DNA of 64,000 nt from Paenibacillus sp. FJAT-29882 (GTDB taxonomy: Bacteria; Bacillota; Bacilli; Bacillales; DSM-1321): positions 1 through 64,000 of the forward strand of contig NZ_LMVB01000001.1 of assembly GCF_001510645.1 (NCBI RefSeq). The letters run 5' to 3'. Position numbers and translations under genes: made by a program. Below the pieces are notes generated by a model. The model did no database searches. It was given only the letters and a program-made list of their open reading frames with translations, and was not told where the DNA came from. Shown here one piece after another: positions 1-8,870 of this stretch (positions within the stretch are counted from its first letter, which is position 1; each line of letters begins with the position of its first letter).

Positions 1-2
1 AC

Positions 3-78
3 GAGCCATTAGCTCAGTTGGTAGAGCATCTGACTTTTAATCAGAGGGTCGCAGGTTCGAATCCTGCATGGCTCACCA
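3..78 (+). tRNA. tRNA-Lys (TTT)
   Basis: Full cloverleaf: acceptor stem GAGCCAT/ATGGCTC, anticodon loop CTTTTAA giving TTT, T-loop TTCGAAT, and an encoded CCA end. It is the first tRNA visible; the cluster's promoter and probably further tRNAs lie upstream of the window. Confidence 0.97.
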
Positions 79-90
79 TTATATTATTAT

Positions 91-172
91 GCGGGTGTGG
101 CGGAATTGGCAGACGCACCAGACTTAGGATCTGGCGCCGCAAGGCGTGGGGGTTCAAGTCCCTTCACCCGCA
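91..172 (+). tRNA. tRNA-Leu (TAG)
   Basis: Class II tRNA with a long variable arm; acceptor GCGGGTG/CACCCGC; anticodon loop CTTAGGA gives TAG. CCA is not encoded (CTT follows the discriminator A), so the end must be added by CCA transferase. Confidence 0.96.
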
Positions 173-181
173 CTTTATCAT

Positions 182-256
182 GCGGAAGTAGTTCAGTGGT
201 AGAATACAACCTTGCCAAGGTTGGGGTCGCGGGTTCGAATCCCGTCTTCCGCTCCA
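182..256 (+). tRNA. tRNA-Gly (GCC)
   Basis: Acceptor GCGGAAG/CTTCCGC, anticodon loop CTTGCCA gives GCC, T-loop TTCGAAT, CCA encoded. Confidence 0.97.
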
Positions 257-268
257 CTTTTCGTATGT

Positions 269-357
269 GCCGGGGTGGCGGAACTGGCAGACGCACAGGA
301 CTTAAAATCCTGCGGTAGGTGACTACCGTACCGGTTCGATTCCGGTCCTCGGCACCA
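269..357 (+). tRNA. tRNA-Leu (TAA)
   Basis: Class II tRNA with a long variable arm; acceptor GCCGGGG/CCTCGGC; anticodon loop CTTAAAA gives TAA; CCA encoded. Confidence 0.97.
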
Positions 358-371
358 TTTTAAATATATAT

Positions 372-448
<77 letters not shown>

Positions 449-456
449 TATATAGA

Positions 457-533
457 CGGGAAGTAGCTCAGCTTGGTAGAGCACTTGGTTTGGGACCAAG
501 GGGTCGCAGGTTCGAATCCTGTCTTCCCGACCA
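457..533 (+). tRNA. tRNA-Pro (TGG)
   Basis: Acceptor CGGGAAG/CTTCCCG, anticodon loop TTTGGGA gives TGG, CCA encoded. Confidence 0.97.
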
Positions 534-555
534 TGAACATCTAACCATTTATTAT

Positions 556-631
556 GGGGCCTTAGCTCAGCTGGGAGAGCGCCTGCCTTGCACGCAGGAG
601 GTCAGCGGTTCGATCCCGCTAGGCTCCACCA
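556..631 (+). tRNA. tRNA-Ala (TGC)
   Basis: Acceptor GGGGCCT/AGGCTCC carrying the G3-T70 wobble typical of alanine tRNA, anticodon loop CTTGCAC gives TGC, CCA encoded. Confidence 0.97.
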
Positions 632-654
632 TTTATTCAAACTTATATTATTTT

Positions 655-731
655 GGCGGTGTAGCTCAGCTGGCTAGAGCATTCGGTTCATACCCGAAAG
701 GTCGTGGGTTCGACTCCCTCCGCCGCTACCA
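655..731 (+). tRNA. tRNA-Met (CAT), elongator
   Basis: Anticodon loop TTCATAC gives CAT. The body matches the elongator methionine tRNA of Bacillus rather than the initiator (no mismatched first acceptor pair, no GGG/CCC anticodon-stem signature). CCA encoded. Confidence 0.93.
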
Positions 732-739
732 AAATATAA

Positions 740-816
740 GGACCTTTAGCTCAGTTGGTTAGAGCAGACGGCTCATAACCGTCCGGTCGTAGGTTCGAGT
801 CCTACAAGGTCCACCA
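740..816 (+). tRNA. tRNA-Ile2 (CAT, lysidine type)
   Basis: Acceptor GGACCTT/AAGGTCC with anticodon CAT. The sequence closely resembles the B. subtilis minor isoleucine tRNA whose C34 is changed to lysidine by TilS to read AUA; that identity is from family knowledge and the position after Met in the trnB-like order. CCA encoded. Confidence 0.88.
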
Positions 817-828
817 TGTATGCTATTT

Positions 829-921
829 GGAGGTATACCCAAGTTTGGCTGAAGGGATCGGTCTTGAAAACCGACAGGGGAGTCAAATCCCGCGGGGGTT
901 CGAATCCCTCTACCTCCTCCA
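829..921 (+). tRNA. tRNA-Ser (TGA)
   Basis: Class II tRNA with a long variable arm; acceptor GGAGGTA/TACCTCC; anticodon loop CTTGAAA gives TGA; CCA encoded. The discriminator base is T where serine tRNAs usually carry G. Confidence 0.95.
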
Positions 922-952
922 TTTTCAAAATAAATTTTATCATTCTTATTAT

Positions 953-1026
<74 letters not shown>

Positions 1027-1029
1027 TCT

Positions 1030-1106
1030 GGTCCGGTAGTTCAGTTGGTTAGAATGCCTGCCTGTCACGCAGGAGGTCGCGGGTTCGAGTCCCGTCCGGA
1101 CCGCCA
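1030..1106 (+). tRNA. tRNA-Asp (GTC)
   Basis: Acceptor GGTCCGG/CCGGACC, anticodon loop CTGTCAC gives GTC, CCA encoded. Only 3 bp separate it from the initiator tRNA. Confidence 0.97.
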
Positions 1107-1148
1107 TTTTTATTCAATAGTTAAACTTACTTTTGATATAAATTAATT

Positions 1149-1195
1149 GGCTTAGTTACTCATTAGTTAGAGCACGAAAGATAACTATAATCTTT
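1149..1195 (+). pseudogene. Decayed tRNA-like remnant between tRNA-Asp and tRNA-Phe
   Basis: The 112-bp spacer here is the only long gap in the cluster. It contains a D-arm-like stretch (ACTCATTAGTTAGAGCA, compare GCTCAGTTGGTTAGAGCA) followed by a possible 5-bp stem AAGAT/ATCTT around a 7-nt loop. There is no matching acceptor 3' strand, no T-loop and no T33, so it cannot be a working tRNA. A chance AT-rich resemblance is possible. Confidence 0.3.
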
Positions 1196-1218
1196 ATTTA
1201 AGTTATCAAATTTAATAA

Positions 1219-1294
1219 GGCTCAGTAGCTCAGTCGGTAGAGCAAAGGACTGAAAATCCTTGTGTCGGCGGTTCGATTCCGTCCTGAGCCACCA
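1219..1294 (+). tRNA. tRNA-Phe (GAA)
   Basis: Acceptor GGCTCAG/CTGAGCC, anticodon loop CTGAAAA gives GAA, CCA encoded. Confidence 0.97.
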
Positions 1295-1315
1295 TTATTA
1301 TTCAATATGTTTTAT

Positions 1316-1392
1316 GGCGGTTGTGGCGAAGTGGTTAACGCACCTGATTGTGGTTCAGGCATTCGTGGGTTCGATTCCCATCAGTCGCCCCA
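1316..1392 (+). tRNA. tRNA-His (GTG)
   Basis: Eight-base acceptor including the G-1 typical of histidine tRNA; anticodon loop TTGTGGT gives GTG; discriminator C; CCA encoded. Confidence 0.96.
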
Positions 1393-1397
1393 TTTAC

Positions 1398-1471
1398 GCG
1401 GGTGTAGTTTAGTGGTAAAACCTCAGCCTTCCAAGCTGATGATGAGAGTTCGATTCTCTTCACCCGCTCCA
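1398..1471 (+). tRNA. tRNA-Gly (TCC)
   Basis: Acceptor GCGGGTG/CACCCGC, anticodon loop CTTCCAA gives TCC, CCA encoded. Confidence 0.97.
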
Positions 1472-1477
1472 AAGAAT

Positions 1478-1554
<77 letters not shown>

Positions 1555-1555
1555 T

Positions 1556-1630
1556 TCCGCAGTAGCTCAGTGGTAGAGCATTCGGCTGTTAACCGAACGG
1601 TCGTAGGTTCGAGTCCTACCTGCGGAGCCA
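1556..1630 (+). tRNA. tRNA-Asn (GTT)
   Basis: Acceptor TCCGCAG/CTGCGGA, anticodon loop CTGTTAA gives GTT, CCA encoded. One base separates it from the preceding tRNA. Confidence 0.97.
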
Positions 1631-1631
1631 T

Positions 1632-1722
1632 GGGGAAGTACTCAAGAGGCTGAAGAGGCGCCCCTGCTAAGGGTGTAGGTCGGGTAACCGGCGCGAGGGT
1701 TCAAATCCCTCCTTCTCCGCCA
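1632..1722 (+). tRNA. tRNA-Ser (GCT)
   Basis: Class II tRNA with a long variable arm; acceptor GGGGAAG/CTTCTCC with one G-T wobble; anticodon loop CTGCTAA gives GCT; CCA encoded. Confidence 0.96.
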
Positions 1723-1725
1723 TTT

Positions 1726-1797
1726 GGCCCCTTGGTCAAGCGGTTAAGACACCGCCCTTTCACGGCGGTAACACGGGTTCGAATCCCGTAGGGGTCA
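1726..1797 (+). tRNA. tRNA-Glu (TTC)
   Basis: Acceptor GGCCCCT/AGGGGTC, anticodon loop CTTTCAC gives TTC. CCA is not encoded (TAT follows discriminator A). Last gene of the cluster, as in B. subtilis trnB. Confidence 0.95.
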
Positions 1798-1804
1798 TAT
1801 AGAA

Positions 1805-1838
1805 AAGGTGCATACATCTACGTATGCATCTTTTTTAT
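1805..1838 (+). terminator. Rho-independent terminator of the tRNA cluster
   Basis: Inverted repeat GGTGCATAC/GTATGCATC with a 6-nt loop followed by a T run, 8 bp after the tRNA-Glu end. Confidence 0.9.
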
Positions 1839-1915
1839 TTGACTTTTTTAGAATGGTCCTACTACCTCATTACTTATTTACTTAATAGATGGGGAGTCCT
1901 TTATCCATCTAGCAT

Positions 1916-2572
1916 TTATTGCTTTTTATTAGGATAAGCATTTCTGTTCTTTCCTTGTACATCATTTCCTATATATGCTTCATAATCTTCTGTAAAGCCT
2001 TCTGTTTCCTCTTCATTATCATAAATAGTATCATAACTCTTATGGTCGCCACTGTAGTCGGAAGGTGTCTCCGAAGTTCCAAAACGGGCAACCTCAGCAA
2101 AGCTATCTTCTTTGTCAGTGATTTCATTTCCAAGGCGGCGATTTTCGAAGTGGTTTCCTAAAGATGGGATAAGTACTTCTTCTTCTACCGGTCGTGCTGG
2201 AATAGTGTTTTGTGTTTGAGCGTGTTCAAAACAATGTAATGTGGCTGGAACTGCTTCGAGTCGTTCCAGAGAAATGGTGTTACCACAAACTTTACAATAA
2301 CCATAATTTCCTTCATTTATAGCTTCAAGGGCAGCATTAGTTTTCTCAATTTGGGATTTAGCATGATCATTCAACGCCGAAATTCTTTCTTTATCAAAAA
2401 GTTCAGTACCCATATCTGCTGGGTGGTTATCATAAGAAGATAGTTCATCTACGGATTCTTTTTGCCCGACCTTCACTAAGGTTTCTTCATTCCTTTTAAT
2501 TTGTTGTTGGAGTTGTTCTTTTTCCAAAAGTAATTTTTCCTTTAAATTTTGAATTTGTTTAGTAGTAGCCAT
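1916..2572 (-). CDS. yteA: YteA family (DksA/TraR-type zinc finger) protein
   Basis: 218 aa. The N-terminal 60 residues form a charged coiled coil (repeated K/E/Q heptads), followed by a DksA/TraR-like segment with C-x2-C near residue 97 (YCKVCG) and C-x2-H 17 residues later (CFEH). The last zinc ligand is therefore His, not the fourth Cys of classical DksA. The C-terminal third is acidic and Tyr/Asn-rich. Members are often annotated as YteA family sporulation proteins; the function is not established. The RBS AAGGAGTG precedes the ATG. Position next to the men genes matches B. subtilis yteA. It could alternatively be called a general stress 16O-like protein. Confidence 0.82.
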   Translation of the reverse strand: MATTKQIQNLKEKLLLEKEQLQQQIKRNEETLVKVGQKESVDELSSYDNHPADMGTELFDKERISALNDHAKSQIEKTNAALEAINEGNYGYCKVCGNTISLERLEAVPATLHCFEHAQTQNTIPARPVEEEVLIPSLGNHFENRRLGNEITDKEDSFAEVARFGTSETPSDYSGDHKSYDTIYDNEEETEGFTEDYEAYIGNDVQGKNRNAYPNKKQ

Positions 2573-2710
2573 TTTATTTCACTCCTTAGGAGATTTTTTT
2601 GGATCGTATATATAACATTACCCGAATAGATGTTAGTAGAAACGTTGAGGGGCATGAAGAAAGAGGGGATTGATCACTTCTTTAACCATTTGATAGTAAG
2701 AACAAAAAAA

Positions 2711-2824
2711 GGATGTCCCAAAAGTAAAGGGTCAGCCCCCGCAAAAACTAAATGCAGTAAAGGATAAGTGTAAGAAACACTACATACTGATTTAGTGTGC
2801 GAGGTCAGACCCTTTTTGACATCC
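2711..2824. repeat. R1 repeat, copy a
   Basis: Imperfect palindrome bounded by GGATGTCC and GACATCC, with inner arms GGGTCAGCCCCCGC / GCGAGGTCAGACCC. It lies immediately 3' of menA and upstream of yteA. The arms end in A and T runs, so it should act as a terminator in both directions. Five more copies lie downstream in the window. Confidence 0.75.
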
Positions 2825-2833
2825 AATTTTTCA

Positions 2834-3763
2834 TTAAACAAAATAGCTAATCAATAATCCTATAGATAGAAGCAAGCCGAAAATGGTGTTTGTTTGAGCA
2901 GTTGCTTTCATGGCGGGCATCATTTCAATCGGAATGGTTTTGCCAACAAAGCCTTTTGTTGCTTTTGCAGCCTTAGGGATGCTTAATAGAGTTAGCAGAA
3001 TCCATGGTGTTACAATTCCTAATGCAACAATTACAATAACCCATAGGTAGGTAATAGCAAACATGATAACCATGAATCGCAAACCTTTTTCACGTCCTAG
3101 TAAAATTGGCAGCGTGCGTCGACCGTTTGCTTTGTCACCATCATGGTCACGTAGGTTATTAGACATATTAATTAAGCCGACTAGAATGAGGCTAGGTACT
3201 GATACGATTGCAACTGTGCTTGAAACATGACCAGTTTGGATGAAATAAGCAATGAGTATAATGACGTAGCCCATGAAAAATCCTGAAAAAAGTTCACCAA
3301 ATGGTGTAGATGAAATAGGGATGGGCCCGCCTGTATACAAGTAACCGATAAGCATGCAGATTAAACCAACTGCAGCAAGCCACCATGAGGACACAGTACA
3401 GATATACACGCCAAGCAAAAGAGCGATTGCATAAAAGCTGAGTGCCAAATTCATGATCAACTTCGGCGTCATTCCATGGCGAACGATTCCGCCACCAATG
3501 CCAACTGATTCAGCGGTATCTAGACCTCGTTTAAAGTCATAGTATTCATTAAATAAATTAGTAGCTGCTTGAATTAATAGGCTGGCAATTAGCATTGCTG
3601 CAAATAGGATCCAGTTTACTTCCTCTGCTATTAAAGAGAGCAAGGTACCAATTAGTACAGGGACAAACGCTGCTGTCAACGTATGTGGACGAATCAGTTC
3701 CCACCAAATCTTCCAGCTGCGTTTTTCTTGTTGGGGTGAAACGGAATTAGATTGTATAGACAT
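2834..3763 (-). CDS. menA: 1,4-dihydroxy-2-naphthoate polyprenyltransferase
   Basis: 309 aa integral membrane UbiA-superfamily prenyltransferase that joins a polyprenyl chain to DHNA, giving demethylmenaquinone. Both Asp-rich motifs are visible: NEYYDFKRGLD at residues 72-82 and NNLRDHDGD at about 202-210, which bind Mg-diphosphate, with eight or nine hydrophobic segments around them. The ATG follows AGAGGAGAAG. The gene is divergent from the menFDHBEC operon and supplies the membrane step that follows it. In B. subtilis menA lies elsewhere on the chromosome, so this linkage differs from that model while making functional sense. Length is normal. Confidence 0.95.
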   Translation of the reverse strand: MSIQSNSVSPQQEKRSWKIWWELIRPHTLTAAFVPVLIGTLLSLIAEEVNWILFAAMLIASLLIQAATNLFNEYYDFKRGLDTAESVGIGGGIVRHGMTPKLIMNLALSFYAIALLLGVYICTVSSWWLAAVGLICMLIGYLYTGGPIPISSTPFGELFSGFFMGYVIILIAYFIQTGHVSSTVAIVSVPSLILVGLINMSNNLRDHDGDKANGRRTLPILLGREKGLRFMVIMFAITYLWVIVIVALGIVTPWILLTLLSIPKAAKATKGFVGKTIPIEMMPAMKATAQTNTIFGLLLSIGLLISYFV

Positions 3764-3958
3764 TACACTTCTCCTCTTAAGTTAGCTTGCATTTGTAATC
3801 ACGAATCAAATATTGGTACAGAATAAGTGTAGGAAAACAAATTAAGTGTGTCAATGTCTATTTGTGATTTTCTTAACAATAACGTTTGTTTGTTTTTAAA
3901 AGAGAATATATTAATAGGAAAAAAGTTGTCATAGAACGATGAATAAAGACCGCAATAA

Positions 3959-3988
3959 TTGACATTGAGTCGAAATGAGGTGTATCTT
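3959..3988 (+). promoter_or_regulatory. Candidate SigA promoter of menF
   Basis: TTGACA at 3959-3964 and TATCTT at 3983-3988 with 18 bp spacing, about 50 bp before the menF start. Motif match only. Confidence 0.45.
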
Positions 3989-4037
3989 TAAATAGGTTTG
4001 TATGCTTTTAAAATGTTGACATTAAGGGGGATTTTTT

Positions 4038-5447
4038 TTGGCTATCTCACATGAAACTGAATGGTTTTATGGACTTCAGCAAGCTGTGCAAAAAGCGAAA
4101 CAGCAAAAGCAAAAAGTCTTGTTCAGTGTAGTAAGGAAAATCGATGATTTAGACCCCCTTTCATTTTATCAAGCTGGAAGAGAACGGTATGCAGGAGAAC
4201 GCTTTTACTGGCAGGATCCTGAAAAAGAACTGACCATTGCTGGTTTAGGTATAGTGGAAAAAATCCAAGTGAAGGCGGATGCTTTAAGAGTGAGAAGGAT
4301 TGAAGCGAACTGGACTGATCTTCAGAAAAATGCCGTTAAAGCAGGTGTTACTGGAGTAGTGGGTACAGGTCCGTTAGTGTTTGGTGGATATTCTTTTGAT
4401 TATAATAAAACGGATTCCCTGCTTTGGGATCAATTTGGTGATAGTTTGTTTTATATTCCTGCCTTCATGCTATCCATTGTGAAGGGACAAGCATATTTAA
4501 CGACCAATATTGTTTGCACATCGGAAGATCAAGCAAATCTCTTCATAGATCTGATAAATGAATGGGAAAATGAGATTAGAAATCGTTTGACGAATGTGGC
4601 TGTAGGCGTAAATGAGTATTTGGAACAAATCGAGGATAATCCTGAGGGTTGGAAGAGAATTGTTGCAGAAGCCGTTTCACATATGAAGCATTCGGAATTG
4701 GACAAAGTTGTTCTAGCAAGAGAATTACGGATTGTGTTTAAGAAACGAATTGAAACAGTTGCTGTTCTTCGGCGGCTTCAAAAGGAACAAGCAGGAAGTT
4801 TTATTTTTTGTTTAGAATCGGCAGGGGATTGCTTTATTGGTGCAACCCCTGAGCGTCTCGTAAAAAAACACGGAAATGAATTATTCTCTGCCTGTCTTGC
4901 TGGCTCAATTGCTCGTGGGAAAGATGCAAAAAAGGATAGGAAGTTGGAACATGAGCTGCTACATGATCAAAAAAACCTCCTTGAACATCAATATGTCGTT
5001 TCCATGATTAAGGATGCACTAAGTTTGGTTTGTAAAAAGCTTGAAGTACCTAAAGATCCGACAGTTATGAAAAATAGGCATATTCAGCATTTGTATACAC
5101 CAGTTAGCGGAGAATGCGATGCGGATGTGTCTATTTTCGACGTAATAGGCAAGCTTCACCCAACACCTGCAATGGGGGGACTTCCGACAGAACAGGCCGT
5201 TGCATGGATCCGTGAGAACGAAGAACTGGAGCGTGGCTTTTATGCATCGCCAATTGGCTGGTCTGATTCTTATGGAAATGGCGAGTTTGCGGTGGGCATA
5301 CGTTCAGCGCTCATTCAAGGTAATGAAGCCTCCTTATTTGCTGGTTGTGGAGTACTGGAAGACTCTACGCCTGAAGGTGAATACGAAGAAACAGGAATAA
5401 AATTTAATCCGATGTTAAGTGCTTTAGGAGGGAACCTTCATGAATGA
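4038..5447 (+). CDS. menF: Isochorismate synthase
   Basis: 469 aa, of usual family length. Converts chorismate to isochorismate, the first committed menaquinone step. The C-terminal chorismate-binding domain (about residues 200-460) shows the general-base Lys in DKVVLAREL (K223), GATPERL (268-274), the LAGSIARG loop and the late Mg-binding Glu motifs. The start is TTG, chosen because AAGGGGG lies 7 nt upstream and no ATG fits. The stop overlaps menD by 8 bp, so translation is probably coupled. Confidence 0.95.
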   Translation: MAISHETEWFYGLQQAVQKAKQQKQKVLFSVVRKIDDLDPLSFYQAGRERYAGERFYWQDPEKELTIAGLGIVEKIQVKADALRVRRIEANWTDLQKNAVKAGVTGVVGTGPLVFGGYSFDYNKTDSLLWDQFGDSLFYIPAFMLSIVKGQAYLTTNIVCTSEDQANLFIDLINEWENEIRNRLTNVAVGVNEYLEQIEDNPEGWKRIVAEAVSHMKHSELDKVVLARELRIVFKKRIETVAVLRRLQKEQAGSFIFCLESAGDCFIGATPERLVKKHGNELFSACLAGSIARGKDAKKDRKLEHELLHDQKNLLEHQYVVSMIKDALSLVCKKLEVPKDPTVMKNRHIQHLYTPVSGECDADVSIFDVIGKLHPTPAMGGLPTEQAVAWIRENEELERGFYASPIGWSDSYGNGEFAVGIRSALIQGNEASLFAGCGVLEDSTPEGEYEETGIKFNPMLSALGGNLHE

Positions 5448-7185
5448 TCGTGATGCGTTAACTGCGTATGCGACGGCTTTTGTCGATGAATTAGCTCAAA
5501 ATCAAATAAAGGACGTAGTAATTAGTCCAGGTTCACGTTCCACGCCATTGGCCTTGCTTTTGGCGGAGCATCCAGAGATAAAGATTCATATTAATGTGGA
5601 TGAGCGCTCTGCTGCCTTTTTTGCGTTAGGGCTTGCAAAAGCAATGAAAAAGCCGGTAGCGATGCTTTGTACATCAGGAACGGCAACCGCTAATTATTAT
5701 CCTGCGATAGTAGAAGCGTTTTACTCTCGGATTCCACTGATTGTCTTAACGGCTGATAGACCGCATGAACTGAGGGATGTCGGTGCACCGCAGACAATCG
5801 ATCAAATCGGAATGTATGGTAATCACGTGAAGTGGTTTGTCGAGATGGCACTTCCAGAAAGCAGTATGAGCATGGTGCGTTATGCGCGAACGGTTTGTGC
5901 AAGAGCTGTAGCGACTGCTGCTAATGAGCCAGCTGGTCCGGTTCATTTGAATTTCCCTCTGCGAGAACCGCTTATTCCGAATTTGGCAGAAGCGAGAAAT
6001 TATCGTCAGGAGAAACAAGCTACTGTAGCGATTGAACCTGGTACCTTGACATTATCAATGAACCAATTGGATGCGATAGCGCAAGAAATTGGGCAAGCTA
6101 AACGAGGGCTGATTATATGCGGAGAGATGAAGAATGATGGCATAAAAGAGGCCGTGACAAAGCTTGGCGGAAAACTAGGATTTCCCATTCTTGCCGATCC
6201 ACTTTCACAGTTGCGAAGCGGTCAACATTCGTTTTCAAATGTGATAGACTGTTATGATACATTTTTGCGTGATGAGCATGTGATGGATGCTTTTCATCCA
6301 GATGTCATCCTCCGATTTGGAGCAATGCCTGTATCGAAGCCTTTGTTGTTATGGTTAAAAAAACAGAAAGCCGAGTCCTTTGTCATTGATGGTGGAGCAG
6401 GTTATCGGGACCCAAGCGGTCTTGCAACGCGTATGCTGTACAGTGAAGAGGAACGCTTTTGCCGAGATATTGCAGATAGGCTGCCTGAAAACGGTGACCA
6501 AGACTGGTTGCAACGCTGGGTTAAGGTTAATGAAGCGACAAAACATGCGCTCCGAAGCATCGTTAATGAAGAAGAGTTGGATGAAGGCAAGCTATTTTAC
6601 CAATTGAATGAGCTTATGCCGGAGCACTCTCATTTATTTGTCGGAAACAGTATGCCTATTCGAGATGTAGATACGTTTTTCTTTGCAAATAATAAAAACA
6701 TAGAACTCTATGCAAACCGGGGTGCAAATGGAATTGATGGAATTGTTTCGACCGCTCTTGGTGTGAGTACGGTTAAAGAAAAGACCGTACTTGCGATCGG
6801 TGATTTAAGCTTTTTCCACGATATGAATGGTTTGCTTGCCGGAAAGCTTCAAGGCCAAAATTTGACCATTTTAGTGATTAATAATGATGGGGGCGGGATT
6901 TTCTCTTTCTTGTCGCAAGCTTCGGAAAAAGAATATTTCGAAGTATTATTCGGTACTCCCCATGGTCTGGATTTTTCACACACGGCTCGTCTTTATAACG
7001 CAACGTATCGAAAGATAAAGGATTGGGATGAATTTAACGAGGTCTTTCCTGCATCATTTTCAATACCTGGATTAAAGATTATCGAGATTCCGACAAATCG
7101 TGAGACGAATGTTTTAAACCATCGTAATTTGTGGAGTTTTGTTTCCCGGGAAATAGCAGCTGCTTTAAACGGAGAAATACAGTGA
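5440..7185 (+). CDS. menD: SEPHCHC synthase (2-succinyl-5-enolpyruvyl-6-hydroxy-3-cyclohexene-1-carboxylate synthase)
   Basis: 581 aa thiamine-diphosphate enzyme that condenses isochorismate with the succinic semialdehyde unit from 2-oxoglutarate. Visible: the SPGSRSTPLA isochorismate-binding loop (29-38), the ThDP-activating Glu in DERSAAFFALGLAKA (E55), and the C-terminal ThDP/Mg motif GDLSFFHDMNGL...NNDGGGIFS. The ATG lies within the end of menF behind AGGAGGG. Its TGA overlaps the menH GTG by 2 bp. Full length and intact. Confidence 0.96.
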   Translation: MNDRDALTAYATAFVDELAQNQIKDVVISPGSRSTPLALLLAEHPEIKIHINVDERSAAFFALGLAKAMKKPVAMLCTSGTATANYYPAIVEAFYSRIPLIVLTADRPHELRDVGAPQTIDQIGMYGNHVKWFVEMALPESSMSMVRYARTVCARAVATAANEPAGPVHLNFPLREPLIPNLAEARNYRQEKQATVAIEPGTLTLSMNQLDAIAQEIGQAKRGLIICGEMKNDGIKEAVTKLGGKLGFPILADPLSQLRSGQHSFSNVIDCYDTFLRDEHVMDAFHPDVILRFGAMPVSKPLLLWLKKQKAESFVIDGGAGYRDPSGLATRMLYSEEERFCRDIADRLPENGDQDWLQRWVKVNEATKHALRSIVNEEELDEGKLFYQLNELMPEHSHLFVGNSMPIRDVDTFFFANNKNIELYANRGANGIDGIVSTALGVSTVKEKTVLAIGDLSFFHDMNGLLAGKLQGQNLTILVINNDGGGIFSFLSQASEKEYFEVLFGTPHGLDFSHTARLYNATYRKIKDWDEFNEVFPASFSIPGLKIIEIPTNRETNVLNHRNLWSFVSREIAAALNGEIQ

Positions 7186-7988
7186 AACTTGTCTGTCGAA
7201 GTGTCGAGTACCATATAGACATCATAGGACATGGGGAACCTCTGCTCCTTTTACATGGGTTTACAGGTAGCCTTGAAACATGGAGATTTCTTTGGCCGAT
7301 GCAGAAGAAGTATCAGCTGATTATGGTGGATATCATTGGTCACGGTTCTACAGAATCTCCTCATAATGCTGAGCGATATACTATGCTGGAAGCAGCGAAG
7401 GATATTCGAGAAATCTTAGAAAAGCTTTCGATTCAAAAAACGCATGTGCTTGGCTATTCAATGGGCGGAAGGCTGGCGCTAAGTTTTGCTTGCTTATTTC
7501 CTGAATTTGTACAGTCACTGATACTTGAAAGTGCTTCTCCGGGACTGAGGACAGAGACTGCACGACAAGAGCGTAGAATCCAAGATGCAAAGCTAGCGGA
7601 TAAAATTGTCGAAAAGGGTATTTCGGCTTTTGTCGATGACTGGGAGAATATCCCCCTTTTCGATTCACAGAAGAAAATGTCTCAGGAGAAGCAAAAGGCT
7701 GTGAGAATAGAGCGGCTCGCGAATACGGAACTGGGTCTTTGTAACAGTTTACTTGGAATGGGGACAGGGGATCAGCCTTCCTGGTGGAATCAGCTTGAAA
7801 ACTTATCTATGCCAATTCTTCTTCTCACAGGTGAGTTGGATAATAAATTTTGTGACATAGCGAGATCGATGCAATCACTCATGAAAGATTGCGAATGGCA
7901 GATAATAAATGATGCTGGTCATGCAATTCATGTGGAAGATGAAGAGAAGTTTGGTAAGATAGTAAGTGAGTTTTTAGCAAAACAATAA
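7182..7988 (+). CDS. menH: SHCHC synthase (alpha/beta hydrolase MenH)
   Basis: 268 aa from the GTG at 7182, which overlaps the menD stop (GTGA) and has GGAGA upstream; a longer in-frame reading from 7131 has no ribosome site. It eliminates pyruvate from SEPHCHC to give SHCHC. Catalytic triad visible: Ser93 in GYSMGG (91-96), Asp220 in LTGELD, His247 in DAGHAIH; the oxyanion loop [10 protein letters not shown] sits near residue 25. Gene order menD-menH-menB is the standard Bacillus one. Confidence 0.93.
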   Translation: MKLVCRSVEYHIDIIGHGEPLLLLHGFTGSLETWRFLWPMQKKYQLIMVDIIGHGSTESPHNAERYTMLEAAKDIREILEKLSIQKTHVLGYSMGGRLALSFACLFPEFVQSLILESASPGLRTETARQERRIQDAKLADKIVEKGISAFVDDWENIPLFDSQKKMSQEKQKAVRIERLANTELGLCNSLLGMGTGDQPSWWNQLENLSMPILLLTGELDNKFCDIARSMQSLMKDCEWQIINDAGHAIHVEDEEKFGKIVSEFLAKQ

Positions 7989-8001
7989 AGGAGGATATAA
8001 C

Positions 8002-8820
8002 ATGACAATTCAGTGGGAAACAATTCGTGAATATCAAGAAATTTTATTCCAAAAATATAATGGGATTGCTAAAGTATCGATTAACCGACCACATGTACAT
8101 AACGCTTTTACACCGAAAACAGTGTCTGAAATGATCGATGCATTTGCAAGAGCGCGTGATGACTCTAGCATTGGCGTTATTATATTAACAGGTGAAGGCG
8201 GCAAAGCTTTCTGTTCAGGCGGTGACCAAAAAGTACGTGGACATGGTGGGTATGTTGGCGACGATGATATTCCACGTTTAAATGTATTAGATCTACAACG
8301 CTTAATTCGTACGATTCCTAAACCAGTTGTTGCTATGGTGGCAGGTTATGCGATTGGCGGAGGACATGTACTACACATCGTCTGTGACTTAACGATTGCT
8401 GCTGACAATGCGGTATTCGGACAAACAGGACCAACGGTAGGAAGCTTTGACGCGGGTTATGGGTCAGGCTACTTAGCACGGATTGTCGGGCATAAGAAAG
8501 CGCGTGAAATCTGGTACCTATGCCGTCAATATGGCGCACAGGAAGCATTGGACATGGGCTTAGTTAATACAGTTGTACCATTAGAGCAATTAGAAGCTGA
8601 AACAGTACAATGGTGTGAGGAAATGCTTGAAAAGAGTCCGACCGCTCTTCGCTTCTTAAAAGCTGCATTTAACGCGGACACAGATGGTCTTGCAGGCCTT
8701 CAGCAATTTGCTGGCGACGCTACACTTCTGTATTACACAACAGACGAAGCAAAAGAAGGCCGCGATGCTTTCAAAGAAAAACGTAAACCTGACTTCGGTC
8801 AATTCCCACGTTTTCCTTAA
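8002..8820 (+). CDS. menB: 1,4-dihydroxy-2-naphthoyl-CoA synthase
   Basis: 272 aa crotonase-fold enzyme that closes the second ring on o-succinylbenzoyl-CoA. Visible: oxyanion segments SGGDQ (72-76) and GYAIGGGH (115-122), the [16 protein letters not shown] segment (141-156) typical of the bicarbonate-dependent class, and the conserved C-terminal tail [13 protein letters not shown] that completes the neighbouring subunit's site. RBS AAAGGAGG 8 bp before ATG. Downstream there is a hairpin and a 285-bp gap before menE, unusual inside this operon. Confidence 0.97.
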   Translation: MTIQWETIREYQEILFQKYNGIAKVSINRPHVHNAFTPKTVSEMIDAFARARDDSSIGVIILTGEGGKAFCSGGDQKVRGHGGYVGDDDIPRLNVLDLQRLIRTIPKPVVAMVAGYAIGGGHVLHIVCDLTIAADNAVFGQTGPTVGSFDAGYGSGYLARIVGHKKAREIWYLCRQYGAQEALDMGLVNTVVPLEQLEAETVQWCEEMLEKSPTALRFLKAAFNADTDGLAGLQQFAGDATLLYYTTDEAKEGRDAFKEKRKPDFGQFPRFP

Positions 8821-8832
8821 TACAAATGGACA

Positions 8833-8869
8833 CGGCAGCTTGGCGGATTTTCTCGTCGAGCTGTTTTTA
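8833..8869 (+). terminator. Imperfect hairpin with T run after menB
   Basis: GGCAGCTTGGCGGA pairs imperfectly with TCGTCGAGCTG and is followed by TTTTTAT, directly after the menB stop. It could attenuate read-through into menEC. Confidence 0.5.
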
Positions 8870-8870
8870 T

